64,000 nt of DNA from UBA4656 sp002405525 (GCA_036723735.1 DAIMGT010000011.1:12007-76006), one strand, 5' to 3'; numbered from the stretch's first letter, positions 16,973 through 26,209 are shown. Notes: generated by a model not told the origin, from the sequence alone. A program made the numbers and translations.

Positions 16973-18044
16973 GCTCGCGCGCCTGCTGGAGCAGCAGTTC
17001 AGCGGCTTCAACTTGTTCCAGTACCTGACGTTCCGGTCGATCCTCGCCGCACTGACCGCGCTCGGCGTGTCGCTGCTGCTCGGCCCGCGCTTTATTCGCA
17101 AGCTGGCCGAGATGAAGGCTGGACAGCCGATCCGCGACGACGGCCCGAAGAGTCATTTCTCGAAGGCCGGTACGCCGACCATGGGCGGGACCCTGATCCT
17201 GACCGCGATCGCGGTAGCGACCCTGCTGTGGGCCGACCTCGGCAACCGCTACGTCTGGATCGTCCTCTTCGTGCTGTTCGCTTTCGGCTTCGTCGGCTGG
17301 CTCGACGACTGGCTGAAGCTGGCCAAGAAGAACCCCAGGGGACTGTCGGCGCGCTGGAAGTACGCGTTGCAATCCTTGTTCGGCGCGGTCGCGGCCACAT
17401 GGCTGTACGCGACCGCCGACGTGCCGGCCGCGACCGAACTGATCGTGCCCTTCTTCAAGCAGGTCGCGATTCCGCTGGGGCTGCTGTTTCCGGTCATGGC
17501 CTACTTCTGGATCGTCGGCTTCTCCAACGCGGTCAACCTCACCGACGGGCTCGACGGTCTGGCGATCGTGCCGTCGGTGATGGTCGCCGGCGCGCTGGGC
17601 ATCTTCGCCTACGTCGCCGGCAACAGTGTGTTCAGCGGTTACCTGCAGTTGCCTTACATACCGGGCGCGGGCGAGCTGTCGATCATCTGCGGCGCGCTGG
17701 CCGGCGCGGGCCTCGGGTTCCTGTGGTTCAACACCTATCCGGCCCAGGTCTTCATGGGTGATGTCGGTGCACTGGCGGTCGGGGCCGCGATCGGCACGAT
17801 CGCGATCATCACGCGGCAGGAGCTGATCCTGGTGGTGATGGGAGGCGTGTTCGTGATGGAAACCGTGTCGGTGATGCTGCAGGTCGCGAGCTTCAAGCTC
17901 ACCGGCCGGCGCATCTTCCGCATGGCGCCGATCCACCACCACTTCGAGCTCAAGGGCTGGCCCGAGCCGAGGGTGATCGTGCGCTTCTGGATCATCAGCG
18001 TGGTGCTGGTGCTGGTCTCCCTGGCGACGTTGAAGGTGCGCTGA
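16962..18044 (+). CDS. mraY: Phospho-MurNAc-pentapeptide translocase MraY
   Basis: MraY transfers phospho-MurNAc-pentapeptide to undecaprenyl phosphate, making lipid I at the inner membrane. The 360-residue protein equals the E. coli length and has about ten membrane segments. It has the conserved motifs KAGTPTMGG, DDWLKLAKKN, NLTDGLDGLA, FMGDVGALAVG and MAPIHHHFELKGW. The ATG at 16962 has GGGGAGG upstream and lies inside the murF end. murD, which normally follows in gammaproteobacteria, is absent: only one base separates the mraY stop from ftsW. Confidence 0.97.
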   Translation: MLLELARLLEQQFSGFNLFQYLTFRSILAALTALGVSLLLGPRFIRKLAEMKAGQPIRDDGPKSHFSKAGTPTMGGTLILTAIAVATLLWADLGNRYVWIVLFVLFAFGFVGWLDDWLKLAKKNPRGLSARWKYALQSLFGAVAATWLYATADVPAATELIVPFFKQVAIPLGLLFPVMAYFWIVGFSNAVNLTDGLDGLAIVPSVMVAGALGIFAYVAGNSVFSGYLQLPYIPGAGELSIICGALAGAGLGFLWFNTYPAQVFMGDVGALAVGAAIGTIAIITRQELILVVMGGVFVMETVSVMLQVASFKLTGRRIFRMAPIHHHFELKGWPEPRVIVRFWIISVVLVLVSLATLKVR

Positions 18045-18045
18045 G

Positions 18046-19257
18046 ATGGCCCTCGACTTCGGCGCATCGGTGCAGGCCTTGCGGCACGGCGAGCTGCCGG
18101 GACAATATGATCTGCCGCTCGCCCTGGGTGCGACGGTGCTGGCCGCATTCGGGCTGGTGATGGTCGGGTCGGCATCGATCGCGATCGCCGAGGGCGACGG
18201 CGCGGGCCCGTTCGCCATCCTCGCCAAGCATGCCGTTTTCCTGTGCGCCGGCGGCCTGCTCGCCGCGCTGGCGATGCGCATGCCGCTGCAGCTGCTGCAG
18301 GACAACAGCCGGCTGCTGCTGATGCTGTGCTTCCTGCTGCTGCTGGCGGTGCTGGTGCCGGGTCTCGGGCGGCGCGTCAACGGCGCCACCCGCTGGCTGA
18401 ACCTCGGGCCGATGGGCTTTCAGGTGGTGGAGGCGGTCAAGCTCCTGCTGGTGGTCTACATGGCTTCCTACCTGGTCCGCTTCGCGACCCAGGTGCGCAC
18501 CTCGCTGCTCGGCATCGTGAAGCCGCTCGCCGTGCTCGGCGGGGTGGTGGCGCTGCTGCTGCTGCAACCCGACTTCGGCTCCGCCGCGCTGGTCTGCGCG
18601 ATCGTGGGGGGGATGATCTGGCTCGGCGGCGCGCGCGCCCGCGACCTCGGCGGCCTGCTGCTGCTCGGCACGCCCGTGATGGCGCTCGCCGCGCTCGCCG
18701 AGCCGTACCGCGTCAAGCGGCTGACCTCCTTTCTCGATCCCTTCGCCGACCCGTTCCGCGACGGGTTCCAGCTGTCGCAGGCGCTGATCGCGGTCGGGCG
18801 CGGCGAGTGGTTCGGCGTCGGCCTCGGCGGGTCGGTACAGAAACTCTATTACCTGCCGGAGGCGCACACTGACTTCATTCTGGCGGTGATCGCCGAAGAA
18901 CTCGGCCTCGCCGGCATCCTGCTGGTGCTCGCGCTGTTCGCCCTGGTCTGCGCGCGCTGCTTCGCCATCGGACTGCGCGCGGTGGAGCAGGGCCAGGCGT
19001 TCGCCGGCTACTGCGCGTTCGGGGTCGGCGTCTGGCTGTCGGTGCAGGCCCTGGTGTCGATCGGGGTCAACCTCGGCGTCCTGCCGACCAAGGGCCTGAC
19101 CTTGCCGCTGGTCAGCGCGGGCGGTTCGTCGCTGCTGATGACCTGCCTCGCGCTGGGACTGGTGCTTCGCGTCGGCTTCGAGTCGACGCGCCGCAACGGC
19201 GCGCAGGCGACCGCTCACCCGGCGGGCCCGGCCGCGCCGATCGGAGAATCCGGATGA
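18046..19257 (+). CDS. ftsW: Septal peptidoglycan glycosyltransferase FtsW
   Basis: FtsW is the SEDS-family polymerase that links lipid II into septal glycan strands, working with FtsI. The 403-residue protein has about ten membrane segments, GATRWLNLGPMGFQ, LLQPDFGSA, PFRDGFQLSQALIAVGRGEW, LPEAHTDFILAVIAEELG and the C-terminal LPLVSAGGSSLL. It starts one base after the mraY stop, where murD would be expected. Its stop overlaps the murG start (ATGA). Confidence 0.96.
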   Translation: MALDFGASVQALRHGELPGQYDLPLALGATVLAAFGLVMVGSASIAIAEGDGAGPFAILAKHAVFLCAGGLLAALAMRMPLQLLQDNSRLLLMLCFLLLLAVLVPGLGRRVNGATRWLNLGPMGFQVVEAVKLLLVVYMASYLVRFATQVRTSLLGIVKPLAVLGGVVALLLLQPDFGSAALVCAIVGGMIWLGGARARDLGGLLLLGTPVMALAALAEPYRVKRLTSFLDPFADPFRDGFQLSQALIAVGRGEWFGVGLGGSVQKLYYLPEAHTDFILAVIAEELGLAGILLVLALFALVCARCFAIGLRAVEQGQAFAGYCAFGVGVWLSVQALVSIGVNLGVLPTKGLTLPLVSAGGSSLLMTCLALGLVLRVGFESTRRNGAQATAHPAGPAAPIGESG

Positions 19258-20324
19258 ACGCGCCGGTGCTGGTCTTGGCCGGCGGCACGGGCGGCCATAT
19301 CTTCCCCGGCCTCGCGGTGGCCGACGAACTGCGCGCACGCGGCGTGGCGGTGGTCTGGCTCGGCGGCACCCAGGGCCTCGAATCGACCCTGGTGCCGAAA
19401 GCCGGCCTGCCGCTGGAGCAGGTCCGGGTCGCGGGCGTGCGCGGCAAGGGAATTCGAACCCTGGTGGCGGCGCCGTGGCAGCTGGCCCGCGCGGTGTGGG
19501 ACGCGCTGGAGATCGTTCGTCGCCACCGGCCGCGCGCCGCGATCGCGTTCGGCGGCTATGCCAGCGCGCCGGGCGGCGTCGCTGCACGGTTGTGCGGCGT
19601 GCCGCTGCTGGTTCACGAGCAGAACCGCGTGCCGGGGCTCACCAACCGCCTGCTGGCGCGCCTCGCGCAGCGTGTGCTGTGCGGCTTTCCCGGCGCATTC
19701 GGCCATCGCGCCGGCGCTGTGGGCAACCCGGTGCGCGCGGCGATCGCGGGCGTGCCGTCGCCGTCCGCGCGGCTGGGCGGACGCAACGGGGCGCTGCGCG
19801 TGCTGGTGCTCGGCGGCAGCCAGGGCGCGCGCGCGCTCAACCGCGCGCTGCCGGCGGCGCTGGCGCGGCTGCCTGCGGGCACCTGCGACGTTCGCCATCA
19901 GGCCGGCCGGACCGGCATCGACGAGGCTCGCGACGCCTACGCGCGGCACGCCGTCGCCGCGCAGATCGACGCCTTCATCGACGACATGGCGGCCGCCTAC
20001 GCGTGGGCCGATGTCGTGGTCTGCAGGGCCGGTGCGCTGACCCTGGCCGAGCTGTGCGCGGCCGGCGCCAGCGCGGTGCTGGTGCCTTTCCCGCACGCGG
20101 TCGACGACCACCAGGCGCGCAACGCCGAGTATCTCGTCGAGCACGGCGCAGCGATCCTGCTGCGCGAAGGTCCGCAGTTCGCCGAGACCCTCGCCACCGC
20201 GCTTGCCGACCTCGCCGCCGCCCGCGGCGTGGTGCTCGGCATGGCCGAGGCCGCGCGCCGGCTCGCCGCGCCCGACGCCGCGCGGCGGATCGCGGACGCC
20301 TGTCTCGAGGAGGCCCGGCCGTGA
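19254..20324 (+). CDS. murG: Lipid II synthase MurG
   Basis: MurG adds GlcNAc from UDP-GlcNAc to lipid I on the cytoplasmic face of the membrane; GlmU, at the right end of the window, makes that donor. The 356-residue GT28 protein has the N-terminal glycine loop GGTGGHIFPGLAVADEL, FGGYASAPGG, HEQNRVPGLTNR, the second glycine loop GGSQGAR near residue 187, and CRAGALTLAEL with VPFPHAVDDHQ in the donor site. The start overlaps the ftsW stop and the stop overlaps murC. Confidence 0.97.
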   Translation: MNAPVLVLAGGTGGHIFPGLAVADELRARGVAVVWLGGTQGLESTLVPKAGLPLEQVRVAGVRGKGIRTLVAAPWQLARAVWDALEIVRRHRPRAAIAFGGYASAPGGVAARLCGVPLLVHEQNRVPGLTNRLLARLAQRVLCGFPGAFGHRAGAVGNPVRAAIAGVPSPSARLGGRNGALRVLVLGGSQGARALNRALPAALARLPAGTCDVRHQAGRTGIDEARDAYARHAVAAQIDAFIDDMAAAYAWADVVVCRAGALTLAELCAAGASAVLVPFPHAVDDHQARNAEYLVEHGAAILLREGPQFAETLATALADLAAARGVVLGMAEAARRLAAPDAARRIADACLEEARP

Positions 20325-21760
20325 CCCTGCGCCGGATGGCCGACCACGCGGACCTGATGCGTGCCTACGCGCGTGTGCACTTCGTCGGCATCGGCGGAGC
20401 GGGGATGAGCGGCATCGCCGAAGTGCTGGCGACGCTCGGCTACCAGGTGTCCGGCTCCGACCAGGGCGAGAGCGCGACCACCCGCCGGCTCGTGGCGGCC
20501 GGGGTGCGGGTGTTCCGCGGCCACGCAGCCGCGCAGGTCGCCGACGCCGACGTGCTGGTGGTATCCAGCGCGATCCGGCCCGACAACCCGGAACTGGTCG
20601 CTGCGCGCGAGCGCCGGATCCCGGTGGTGCCGCGCGCCGAGATGCTCGGCGAGGTGATGCGCCTGAAGACCGGCATCGCAGTCGCCGGTACGCACGGCAA
20701 GACCACCACGACCAGCCTGTGCGCGTCGGTGCTGGCCGAGGGCGGCCTCGACCCGACCTTCGTGATCGGTGGGCAGTTGAACTCCGCCGGCACCAACGCC
20801 CGCCTCGGCGGCGGCCGCTTCCTGGTCGCCGAGGCGGACGAGAGCGACGGTTCCTTCCTGCTGTTGGCGCCCACCATCGCCGTGGTCACCAACATCGACG
20901 CCGACCACCTCGAAAACTACGGCGGCGACTTCGACCGCCTGCGGCAGGCGTTTTCCGACTTCCTGCACCACCTGCCGTTCTATGGTCTGGCGATCCTGTG
21001 CATCGACGACGCAGAGACCGCAGCGCTGGCGCGCCAGACCCCGCGCAACACCATGACCTACGGAACCTCCGAGGGCGCCGACGTGCGTGCCACCGCCATT
21101 CGACAGGACGGGTTCACGACGGCCTTCGACCTGCACCTGCCGCAGCGCGCCGAGCCGCTGCCGGTCACGCTCAACCTTCCCGGCCACCACAACGTGCTCA
21201 ACGCACTGGCGGCTGCCGCGCTCGGCTGGCAACTCGGGGTCGGCAACGACGCGATCGCGCGCGCGCTTGCCGGATTTCGCGGGGTCGGTCGCCGTTTCCA
21301 CCGCCACGGCGAGATCCGCGTGGCCGGCGGCAGCGCGATGCTGGTCGACGACTACGGCCACCACCCGCGCGAACTCGCCGCGGTGTTCGCGGCCGCCCGC
21401 GGCGGCTGGCCGCGCCGCCGCCTCGTGGTTGGCTTCCAGCCGCATCGCTACACCCGCACCCGCGACCTGCTCGATGATTTCGCCGAGGTGCTCGCCGGCG
21501 CCGACGTGCTGGTGCTGACCGAGGTCTATCCCGCAGGCGAGGCGCCGATCCCGAACGCCGATGGCCGGGCGCTGGCGCGCGCCGTGCGTGCGCGCGGCAA
21601 GGTCGACCCGGTGCTGGTGAAGTCGGCACGCGACCTGCCGCTGGCGCTGGCGCCGATCGCCCGTGACGGCGACCTGCTGGTCCTGCTGGGCGCCGGCGAT
21701 ATCGGCGCGGTGGCGGCAGAACTGGGACGCCAGGGCGCGCTGCCCGGGGTGGACCCATGA
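20321..21760 (+). CDS. murC: UDP-MurNAc:L-alanine ligase MurC
   Basis: MurC adds L-alanine to UDP-MurNAc, the first stem-peptide step. The 479-residue protein has the N-terminal HFVGIGGAGMSGIAEVL, the P-loop AGTHGKTTTTS near residue 125, EADESDGSFL, NIDADHLENY and DDYGHHPRE. The GTG at 20321 has GAGGAGG upstream and overlaps the murG stop (GTGA); an ATG at 20336 is the alternative. The ddlB start overlaps the murC stop. Confidence 0.96.
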   Translation: MTLRRMADHADLMRAYARVHFVGIGGAGMSGIAEVLATLGYQVSGSDQGESATTRRLVAAGVRVFRGHAAAQVADADVLVVSSAIRPDNPELVAARERRIPVVPRAEMLGEVMRLKTGIAVAGTHGKTTTTSLCASVLAEGGLDPTFVIGGQLNSAGTNARLGGGRFLVAEADESDGSFLLLAPTIAVVTNIDADHLENYGGDFDRLRQAFSDFLHHLPFYGLAILCIDDAETAALARQTPRNTMTYGTSEGADVRATAIRQDGFTTAFDLHLPQRAEPLPVTLNLPGHHNVLNALAAAALGWQLGVGNDAIARALAGFRGVGRRFHRHGEIRVAGGSAMLVDDYGHHPRELAAVFAAARGGWPRRRLVVGFQPHRYTRTRDLLDDFAEVLAGADVLVLTEVYPAGEAPIPNADGRALARAVRARGKVDPVLVKSARDLPLALAPIARDGDLLVLLGAGDIGAVAAELGRQGALPGVDP

Positions 21761-22698
21761 GGCGCATCGAAGACCCGCGCGACTTCGGTCGCGTCGCGGT
21801 GGCGCTCGGCGGCACCTCGTCGGAGCGCGAGGTATCGCTCGACTCCGGCGCATGCGTGCTGGCTGCGCTGCGCGCGCGCGGTGTCGACGCGGTGCCGGTG
21901 GACGGCATCCCGGCACTTCTGGAAGCCGCGCTGGCGCGCCGCATCGATCGCGTGTTCAACGTCCTCCACGGCCACCGTGGCGGCGGCGAGGACGGCGTGC
22001 TGCAGGGCGCACTGGAGGCGCTCGGTGTGCCCTACACCGGGTCCGGCGTGCTGGCGTCGGCGTTGTCGATGGACAAGATCCGCAGCAAGCAGGTCTGGAT
22101 CGCGCTGGGCCTGCCGACGCCTCGCTACGTGCGCCACCGCGCCGGCGGCGACGTCCGCGCGGCGGTGCGCGGGCTCGGCCTGCCGGTAGTCGTCAAGCCG
22201 GCCAACGAGGGCTCCAGCGTCGGCATCAGCCGGGTGTTCGGGGAAGCCGACCTGCCGGCGGCGGTGGAGCTGGCCGCGCGCTACGACGGAGAACTGCTGA
22301 TCGAGCAGTTGATCGTCGGCGGCGAGTACACGGTCGGCATCCTCGGCGCCGCGGCCCTGCCCTCGATCCGCATCGTGCCTGCCGGCGGGTACTACGACTA
22401 CCACGCCAAGTACGTCAGCGACGACACGCAATACATCTGTCCCGGGTTGCAGGGCGAAGCCGAGGACGCGCTGCGCGCGCTCGCGCTGCGGGCTTTCGAG
22501 ACGCTCGGCTGCAGCGGCTGGGGACGGGTCGACGTGATGCGCGACGAACAGGGCGGAAACCACCTGCTCGAAGTCAACACTGCGCCCGGCATGACCAGCC
22601 ACAGCCTTGTGCCGAAGGCCGCGCGCCAGGCGGGCATCGGCTTCGAGGCGCTGTGCTGGCGCGTGCTCGAATCGAGCTTCCGCGGGGAGGGCGCATGA
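21757..22698 (+). CDS. ddlB: D-alanine:D-alanine ligase
   Basis: Ddl is an ATP-grasp enzyme that joins two D-alanines for MurF. The 313-residue protein has GGTSSEREVSLDSG, NVLHGHRGGGEDG, GVPYTGSGVLASALSMDK, VKPANEGSSVGIS, EYTVGIL and the metal-binding LLEVNTAPGMTSHSL. Its place between murC and ftsQ marks it as the DdlB type. Both ends overlap the neighbours by four bases (ATGA). Confidence 0.96.
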   Translation: MRRIEDPRDFGRVAVALGGTSSEREVSLDSGACVLAALRARGVDAVPVDGIPALLEAALARRIDRVFNVLHGHRGGGEDGVLQGALEALGVPYTGSGVLASALSMDKIRSKQVWIALGLPTPRYVRHRAGGDVRAAVRGLGLPVVVKPANEGSSVGISRVFGEADLPAAVELAARYDGELLIEQLIVGGEYTVGILGAAALPSIRIVPAGGYYDYHAKYVSDDTQYICPGLQGEAEDALRALALRAFETLGCSGWGRVDVMRDEQGGNHLLEVNTAPGMTSHSLVPKAARQAGIGFEALCWRVLESSFRGEGA

Positions 22699-23453
22699 GA
22701 CCCGCCGCCGGCAACGCCCTGCTGAAGATGCTGGCCTGGGCGCTGGCAGCGGGCGTGATTGCCCTGCCGCTGGTCGGCGCGCTGAACGGCTGGTTCGCCG
22801 CCGAGCGCTGGCCGTTCCGCCAGTTGCGCATCGACGCCGCATTCGAGCGGGTCAACGCCGACCAGGTGCGCGCGACGGTGGCGCCTCGCCTCGACGGAGG
22901 ATTCTTCGCCACCGACCTCGGCGCAGTGCGCGCCGCCGTCGAGCAGGTGCCCTGGGTCGCCCGCGCCGAGGTCCGCCGGCGCTGGCCCGACCAGCTGGAG
23001 ATCAGGCTGGTCGAGCGGCGTGCCGCGGCCGCGTGGTCGGACGGCCGCCTGGTCGGCGAGGACGGCACCCTGTTCCTGGTGCCCGGCGAGACCGTGCCGG
23101 GTGGCCTGCCGATGCTCGACGGCCCCGCCGGGCGCGCGGCCGACATGCTCGCCTTCCTGCGCGAGATCGAGACGCTGATGCGCGGCAGCGGGCTGGCGCC
23201 GTCCCGCCTCGCGCTGAGCGCCCGCGGCAGCTGGCAACTGGCCACCTACGACGGCGCCAGCATCGTGCTCGGCCGCGAGCAGCCCGGCGCGCGCCTGCAT
23301 CGGTTTCTCGATGCGCTGCGCCAGATCGACGGCAACGCCGGCCTCGTGCTGGTGCGCGCCGACCTGCGTTACGCCAACGGCTTCGCCGTGGAGTGGCGGC
23401 AGGCGCCGCTCCCGGCGCCGCCGCCTGTCGATCAACCCGCGCCGCAGGCCTGA
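22695..23453 (+). CDS. ftsQ: Cell division protein FtsQ
   Basis: FtsQ is a bitopic inner-membrane protein that recruits FtsL and FtsB to the septum. The 252-residue product has a short cytoplasmic tail, one membrane segment (about residues 12-32), a POTRA domain that opens with WPFRQLRIDAAFERVNADQ, and the beta domain with VPWVARAEVRRRWPDQLEI. The start has GGGGAGGGCGC before the ATG and overlaps the ddlB stop. ftsA follows after two bases. Confidence 0.94.
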   Translation: MRPAAGNALLKMLAWALAAGVIALPLVGALNGWFAAERWPFRQLRIDAAFERVNADQVRATVAPRLDGGFFATDLGAVRAAVEQVPWVARAEVRRRWPDQLEIRLVERRAAAAWSDGRLVGEDGTLFLVPGETVPGGLPMLDGPAGRAADMLAFLREIETLMRGSGLAPSRLALSARGSWQLATYDGASIVLGREQPGARLHRFLDALRQIDGNAGLVLVRADLRYANGFAVEWRQAPLPAPPPVDQPAPQA

Positions 23454-23455
23454 AC

Positions 23456-24700
23456 ATGACCCGCAAGTCCGAACACAAGACGCTGTTGGTCGGCCTCGAC
23501 ATCGGCACCTCGAAGATCGTCGCCATCGTCGGCGAATACGCGCCGGGTGAACCGGTCGAAGTGATCGGGATCGGCACCCATCCGTCGAAAGGAATGAAGC
23601 GCGGAGTGGTGGTCGACATCGAGTCCACCACCCAGGCGATCCAGCGCGCGATCGAGGAAGCCGAGCTGATGGCGGGCTGCGAGATCCGCTCGGTCTACGC
23701 CGGGATCAGCGGCAGCCACATCCGCAGCCTGAACTCGCAGGGCGTGGTGGCGATCCGCGAAAAGGAGGTCACCGAGGGCGATGTCGAGCGCGTGCTTGAC
23801 GCCGCCCGCGCGGTGGCGATTCCCGCCGACCAGCGCATCCTGCACGTGCTGCCGCAGGAGTACGTGATCGACGAGCAGGAGGGGATCCGCCACCCGACCG
23901 GGATGAGCGGCGTGCGCCTGGAGGCGCGCGTGCACCTGGTCACCGGCGCGATGAGCGCGGCGCAGAACATCTCCAAGTGCGTGACCCGTTGCGGGCTTGC
24001 GGTGGACGACCTGATCCTGCAGCAGCTGGCCTCCTCGCATTCGGTACTGACCCAGGACGAGAAGGACCTGGGCGTGGCGCTGGTCGACATCGGCGCGGGT
24101 ACCACCGACATCGCGGTGTTCACCCACGGCGCGATCCGACACACCGCCTCGCTCGGCGTGGCCGGTGACCAGGTGACCAACGACATTGCCTTCGCTTTCC
24201 GCACGCCGACGCCGTTCGCGGAGGAGATCAAGGTCAAGTACGCCTGCGCGTTGGCGCAGCTCGCGCGCCCGGAGGAAACCATCGAGGTCACCAGCGTCGG
24301 CGACCGTCCGCCGCGCCGTCTCGCGCGCCAGATGCTCGCCGAGGTGGTGCAGAAGCGCTACGAGGAGATCTTCGAGATGGTGCAGGCCGAACTGCGCCGC
24401 TCCGGCTACGAGGAACTGATCGCGGCCGGGGTCGTGCTCACCGGCGGCGGCGCGAAGATGGAAGGCGTGATCGAGCTGGCCGAGGAGATGCTGCACATGC
24501 CGGTGCGCGTCGGTGTACCGGCGTTCGTCACCGGCCTGTCGGACGTGGTCAGCAACGAGATCCACGCCACCGGCGTCGGCTTGCTGCTGTACGGCGCCAA
24601 GCAAGGCGCCGGCGCCCAGCGGCCTGCGCCGACGCTGGCGGGCGAGGCGGGCGGCACGGCGTGGCAGCGGTTCAAGAAGTGGTTCAGTGGTGAGTTCTGA
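23456..24700 (+). CDS. ftsA: Cell division protein FtsA
   Basis: FtsA is an actin-like ATPase that tethers FtsZ filaments to the membrane and recruits later division proteins. The 414 residues include VGLDIGTSKIVAIVGE (phosphate 1), VYAGISGSHI in the 1C domain, LVDIGAGTTDIAVF (phosphate 2) and VVLTGGGAKMEG (adenosine motif). The C-terminal WQRFKKWFSGEF is an amphipathic membrane-targeting helix. It starts two bases after the ftsQ stop. Confidence 0.97.
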   Translation: MTRKSEHKTLLVGLDIGTSKIVAIVGEYAPGEPVEVIGIGTHPSKGMKRGVVVDIESTTQAIQRAIEEAELMAGCEIRSVYAGISGSHIRSLNSQGVVAIREKEVTEGDVERVLDAARAVAIPADQRILHVLPQEYVIDEQEGIRHPTGMSGVRLEARVHLVTGAMSAAQNISKCVTRCGLAVDDLILQQLASSHSVLTQDEKDLGVALVDIGAGTTDIAVFTHGAIRHTASLGVAGDQVTNDIAFAFRTPTPFAEEIKVKYACALAQLARPEETIEVTSVGDRPPRRLARQMLAEVVQKRYEEIFEMVQAELRRSGYEELIAAGVVLTGGGAKMEGVIELAEEMLHMPVRVGVPAFVTGLSDVVSNEIHATGVGLLLYGAKQGAGAQRPAPTLAGEAGGTAWQRFKKWFSGEF

Positions 24701-24829
24701 GGGCACAGGGCTCAGGGCCCAGGGCAAACGCGATACGCGACAAGCAGCAGGCAACACGCACCAACGGCAGTCACCAGAAAACAAACGAGCAGCACACACG
24801 CACGAAACGACACACGGAGGATGGGAAAC
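24701..24829 (+). promoter_or_regulatory. Thymine-poor leader and ribosome site before ftsZ
   Basis: This 129-bp gap is the longest inside the mur-fts run apart from the one before ftsI. The 100 bases from 24721 to 24820 contain only two T residues and are rich in A and C, so the RNA should be largely unstructured. It ends in GGAGG (24816-24820). It begins with a copy of the CAGGGCCCAGGG-type repeat also found before mraZ. No clear promoter is seen; the leader may tune ftsZ translation relative to ftsA. Confidence 0.5.
24714..24728 (+). repeat. 15-base repeat in the ftsA-ftsZ gap
   Basis: AGGGCCCAGGGCAAA, preceded by GGGCACAGGGCTC, a run of related GGGC-type units just after the ftsA stop. 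An exact inverted copy lies before mraZ at 10309-10323. Confidence 0.6.
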
Positions 24830-26044
24830 ATGTTCGAACTCGTCGAAACGGCCGCGCCGAACGCGGTGATCAAGGTCATCGGGGTCGGCGGCGGCGGCGG
24901 CAATGCCGTCAACCACATGCTCGGGGCCAGCATCGAGGGCGTGGAGTTCATCTGCGCCAACACCGATGCGCAGGCGATCCGGGCTTGTCCGGCCAAGACC
25001 GTGCTGCAGTTGGGCAGCCACGTGACCAAGGGGCTCGGTGCCGGCGCCAATCCGGAGGTCGGCCGCCAGGCCGCGCTGGAGGACCGCGAGCGCATCGTCG
25101 CCACCCTGCAGGGCGCCGACATGGTCTTCATCACCGCGGGCATGGGCGGCGGGACCGGTACCGGGGCGGCTCCGGTGGTGGCCCAACTGGCGAAAGAGAT
25201 GGGCATCCTCACGGTCGCGGTCGTCACCAAGCCATTCCCGTTCGAGGGCCGGCGCCGCATGCAGGTGGCGCTGAAGGGTATCGAGGAGCTCTCTCATCAC
25301 GTCGATTCGCTGATCACCATCCCGAACGAGAAGCTGCTCACCGTGCTCGGCCGAGAGGTGAACTTCCTGAACGCCTTCCGCGCCGCCAACGATGTGCTGC
25401 TGGGTGCGGTGCAGGGCATCGCCGACCTCATCACCCGCCCGGGGCTGATCAACGTCGACTTCGCCGACGTACGCACGGTGATGAGCGAGATGGGCATGGC
25501 GATGATGGGCTCGGGGACCGGCCGCGGCGACGACCGGGCGATGGCCGCGGCCGATGCGGCGGTGTCGAACCCGCTGCTGGACGACATCAACCTGTCCGGC
25601 GCCTGCGGCATCCTGGTCAACATCACCGCAGGTCCGAACTTCACCATGCGCGAGTTCGAGGAGATCGGTCGCACGGTGGAGGAGTTCGCGTCCGACGACG
25701 CCACGGTGGTGATCGGCACCGTGCTGGACCCCGAGATGCAGGATGACGTGCGCGTCACCGTGGTCGCCACCGGCCTCAACCGCCAGCCTGCGCAGGTGCG
25801 GTCGCCCAGCACCGGTCGCGAGGCGTCGCGGGAGGTTGAGCGTCCGCCGGTCCGGGTGGTGCGCACCGGCACCGGTGGTGCGGGCGAGTTCGGCTCGCCG
25901 TCGCGCGGTACCGGCGGCGGCTACGGCCAAGGCGCCTCGCGCGGTGGATCCGCGCCGCCGGTGACGGCGGAGTCGGCGCCGGCGCAGCCGCCGGTCGACG
26001 ACTACCTCGACATCCCCGCTTTCCTGCGTCGCCAGGCCGACTGA
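24830..26044 (+). CDS. ftsZ: Cell division GTPase FtsZ
   Basis: FtsZ polymerises with GTP into the Z-ring. The 404-residue protein has KVIGVGGGGGNAVNHM, the tubulin signature GMGGGTGTGAAPV, the T7 loop NVDFADVRTVMSEMG, a variable linker, and the C-terminal peptide DYLDIPAFLRRQ that binds FtsA and ZipA. The start at 24830 (MFELVE) is preferred over the ATG at 24821. GGAGG at 24816-24820 is 9 bases before 24830 but touches 24821, and relatives also start with an xFELIE-type sequence. Confidence 0.97.
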   Translation: MFELVETAAPNAVIKVIGVGGGGGNAVNHMLGASIEGVEFICANTDAQAIRACPAKTVLQLGSHVTKGLGAGANPEVGRQAALEDRERIVATLQGADMVFITAGMGGGTGTGAAPVVAQLAKEMGILTVAVVTKPFPFEGRRRMQVALKGIEELSHHVDSLITIPNEKLLTVLGREVNFLNAFRAANDVLLGAVQGIADLITRPGLINVDFADVRTVMSEMGMAMMGSGTGRGDDRAMAAADAAVSNPLLDDINLSGACGILVNITAGPNFTMREFEEIGRTVEEFASDDATVVIGTVLDPEMQDDVRVTVVATGLNRQPAQVRSPSTGREASREVERPPVRVVRTGTGGAGEFGSPSRGTGGGYGQGASRGGSAPPVTAESAPAQPPVDDYLDIPAFLRRQAD

Positions 26045-26209
26045 AGCGAGGGCAGGGGACGATCTCGCAGGCGACTGCTGGACGGCCCGCCCGCAGACCT
26101 GGTCCGCGGGTCCGCCATCCGCAGTCGTGATGCCGGCCAAGTGCCCGCCACGCGGCCTGCGAGTGGCGAGCCCGCAGCCAAGCCGGGGCTGCACGTGCCG
26201 CTGCATGGG

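Noticed and set aside
24821..24829. ATG at 24821 as the ftsZ start
   Set aside because: GGAGG directly abuts it, leaving no spacing for the ribosome; the in-frame ATG at 24830 fits.
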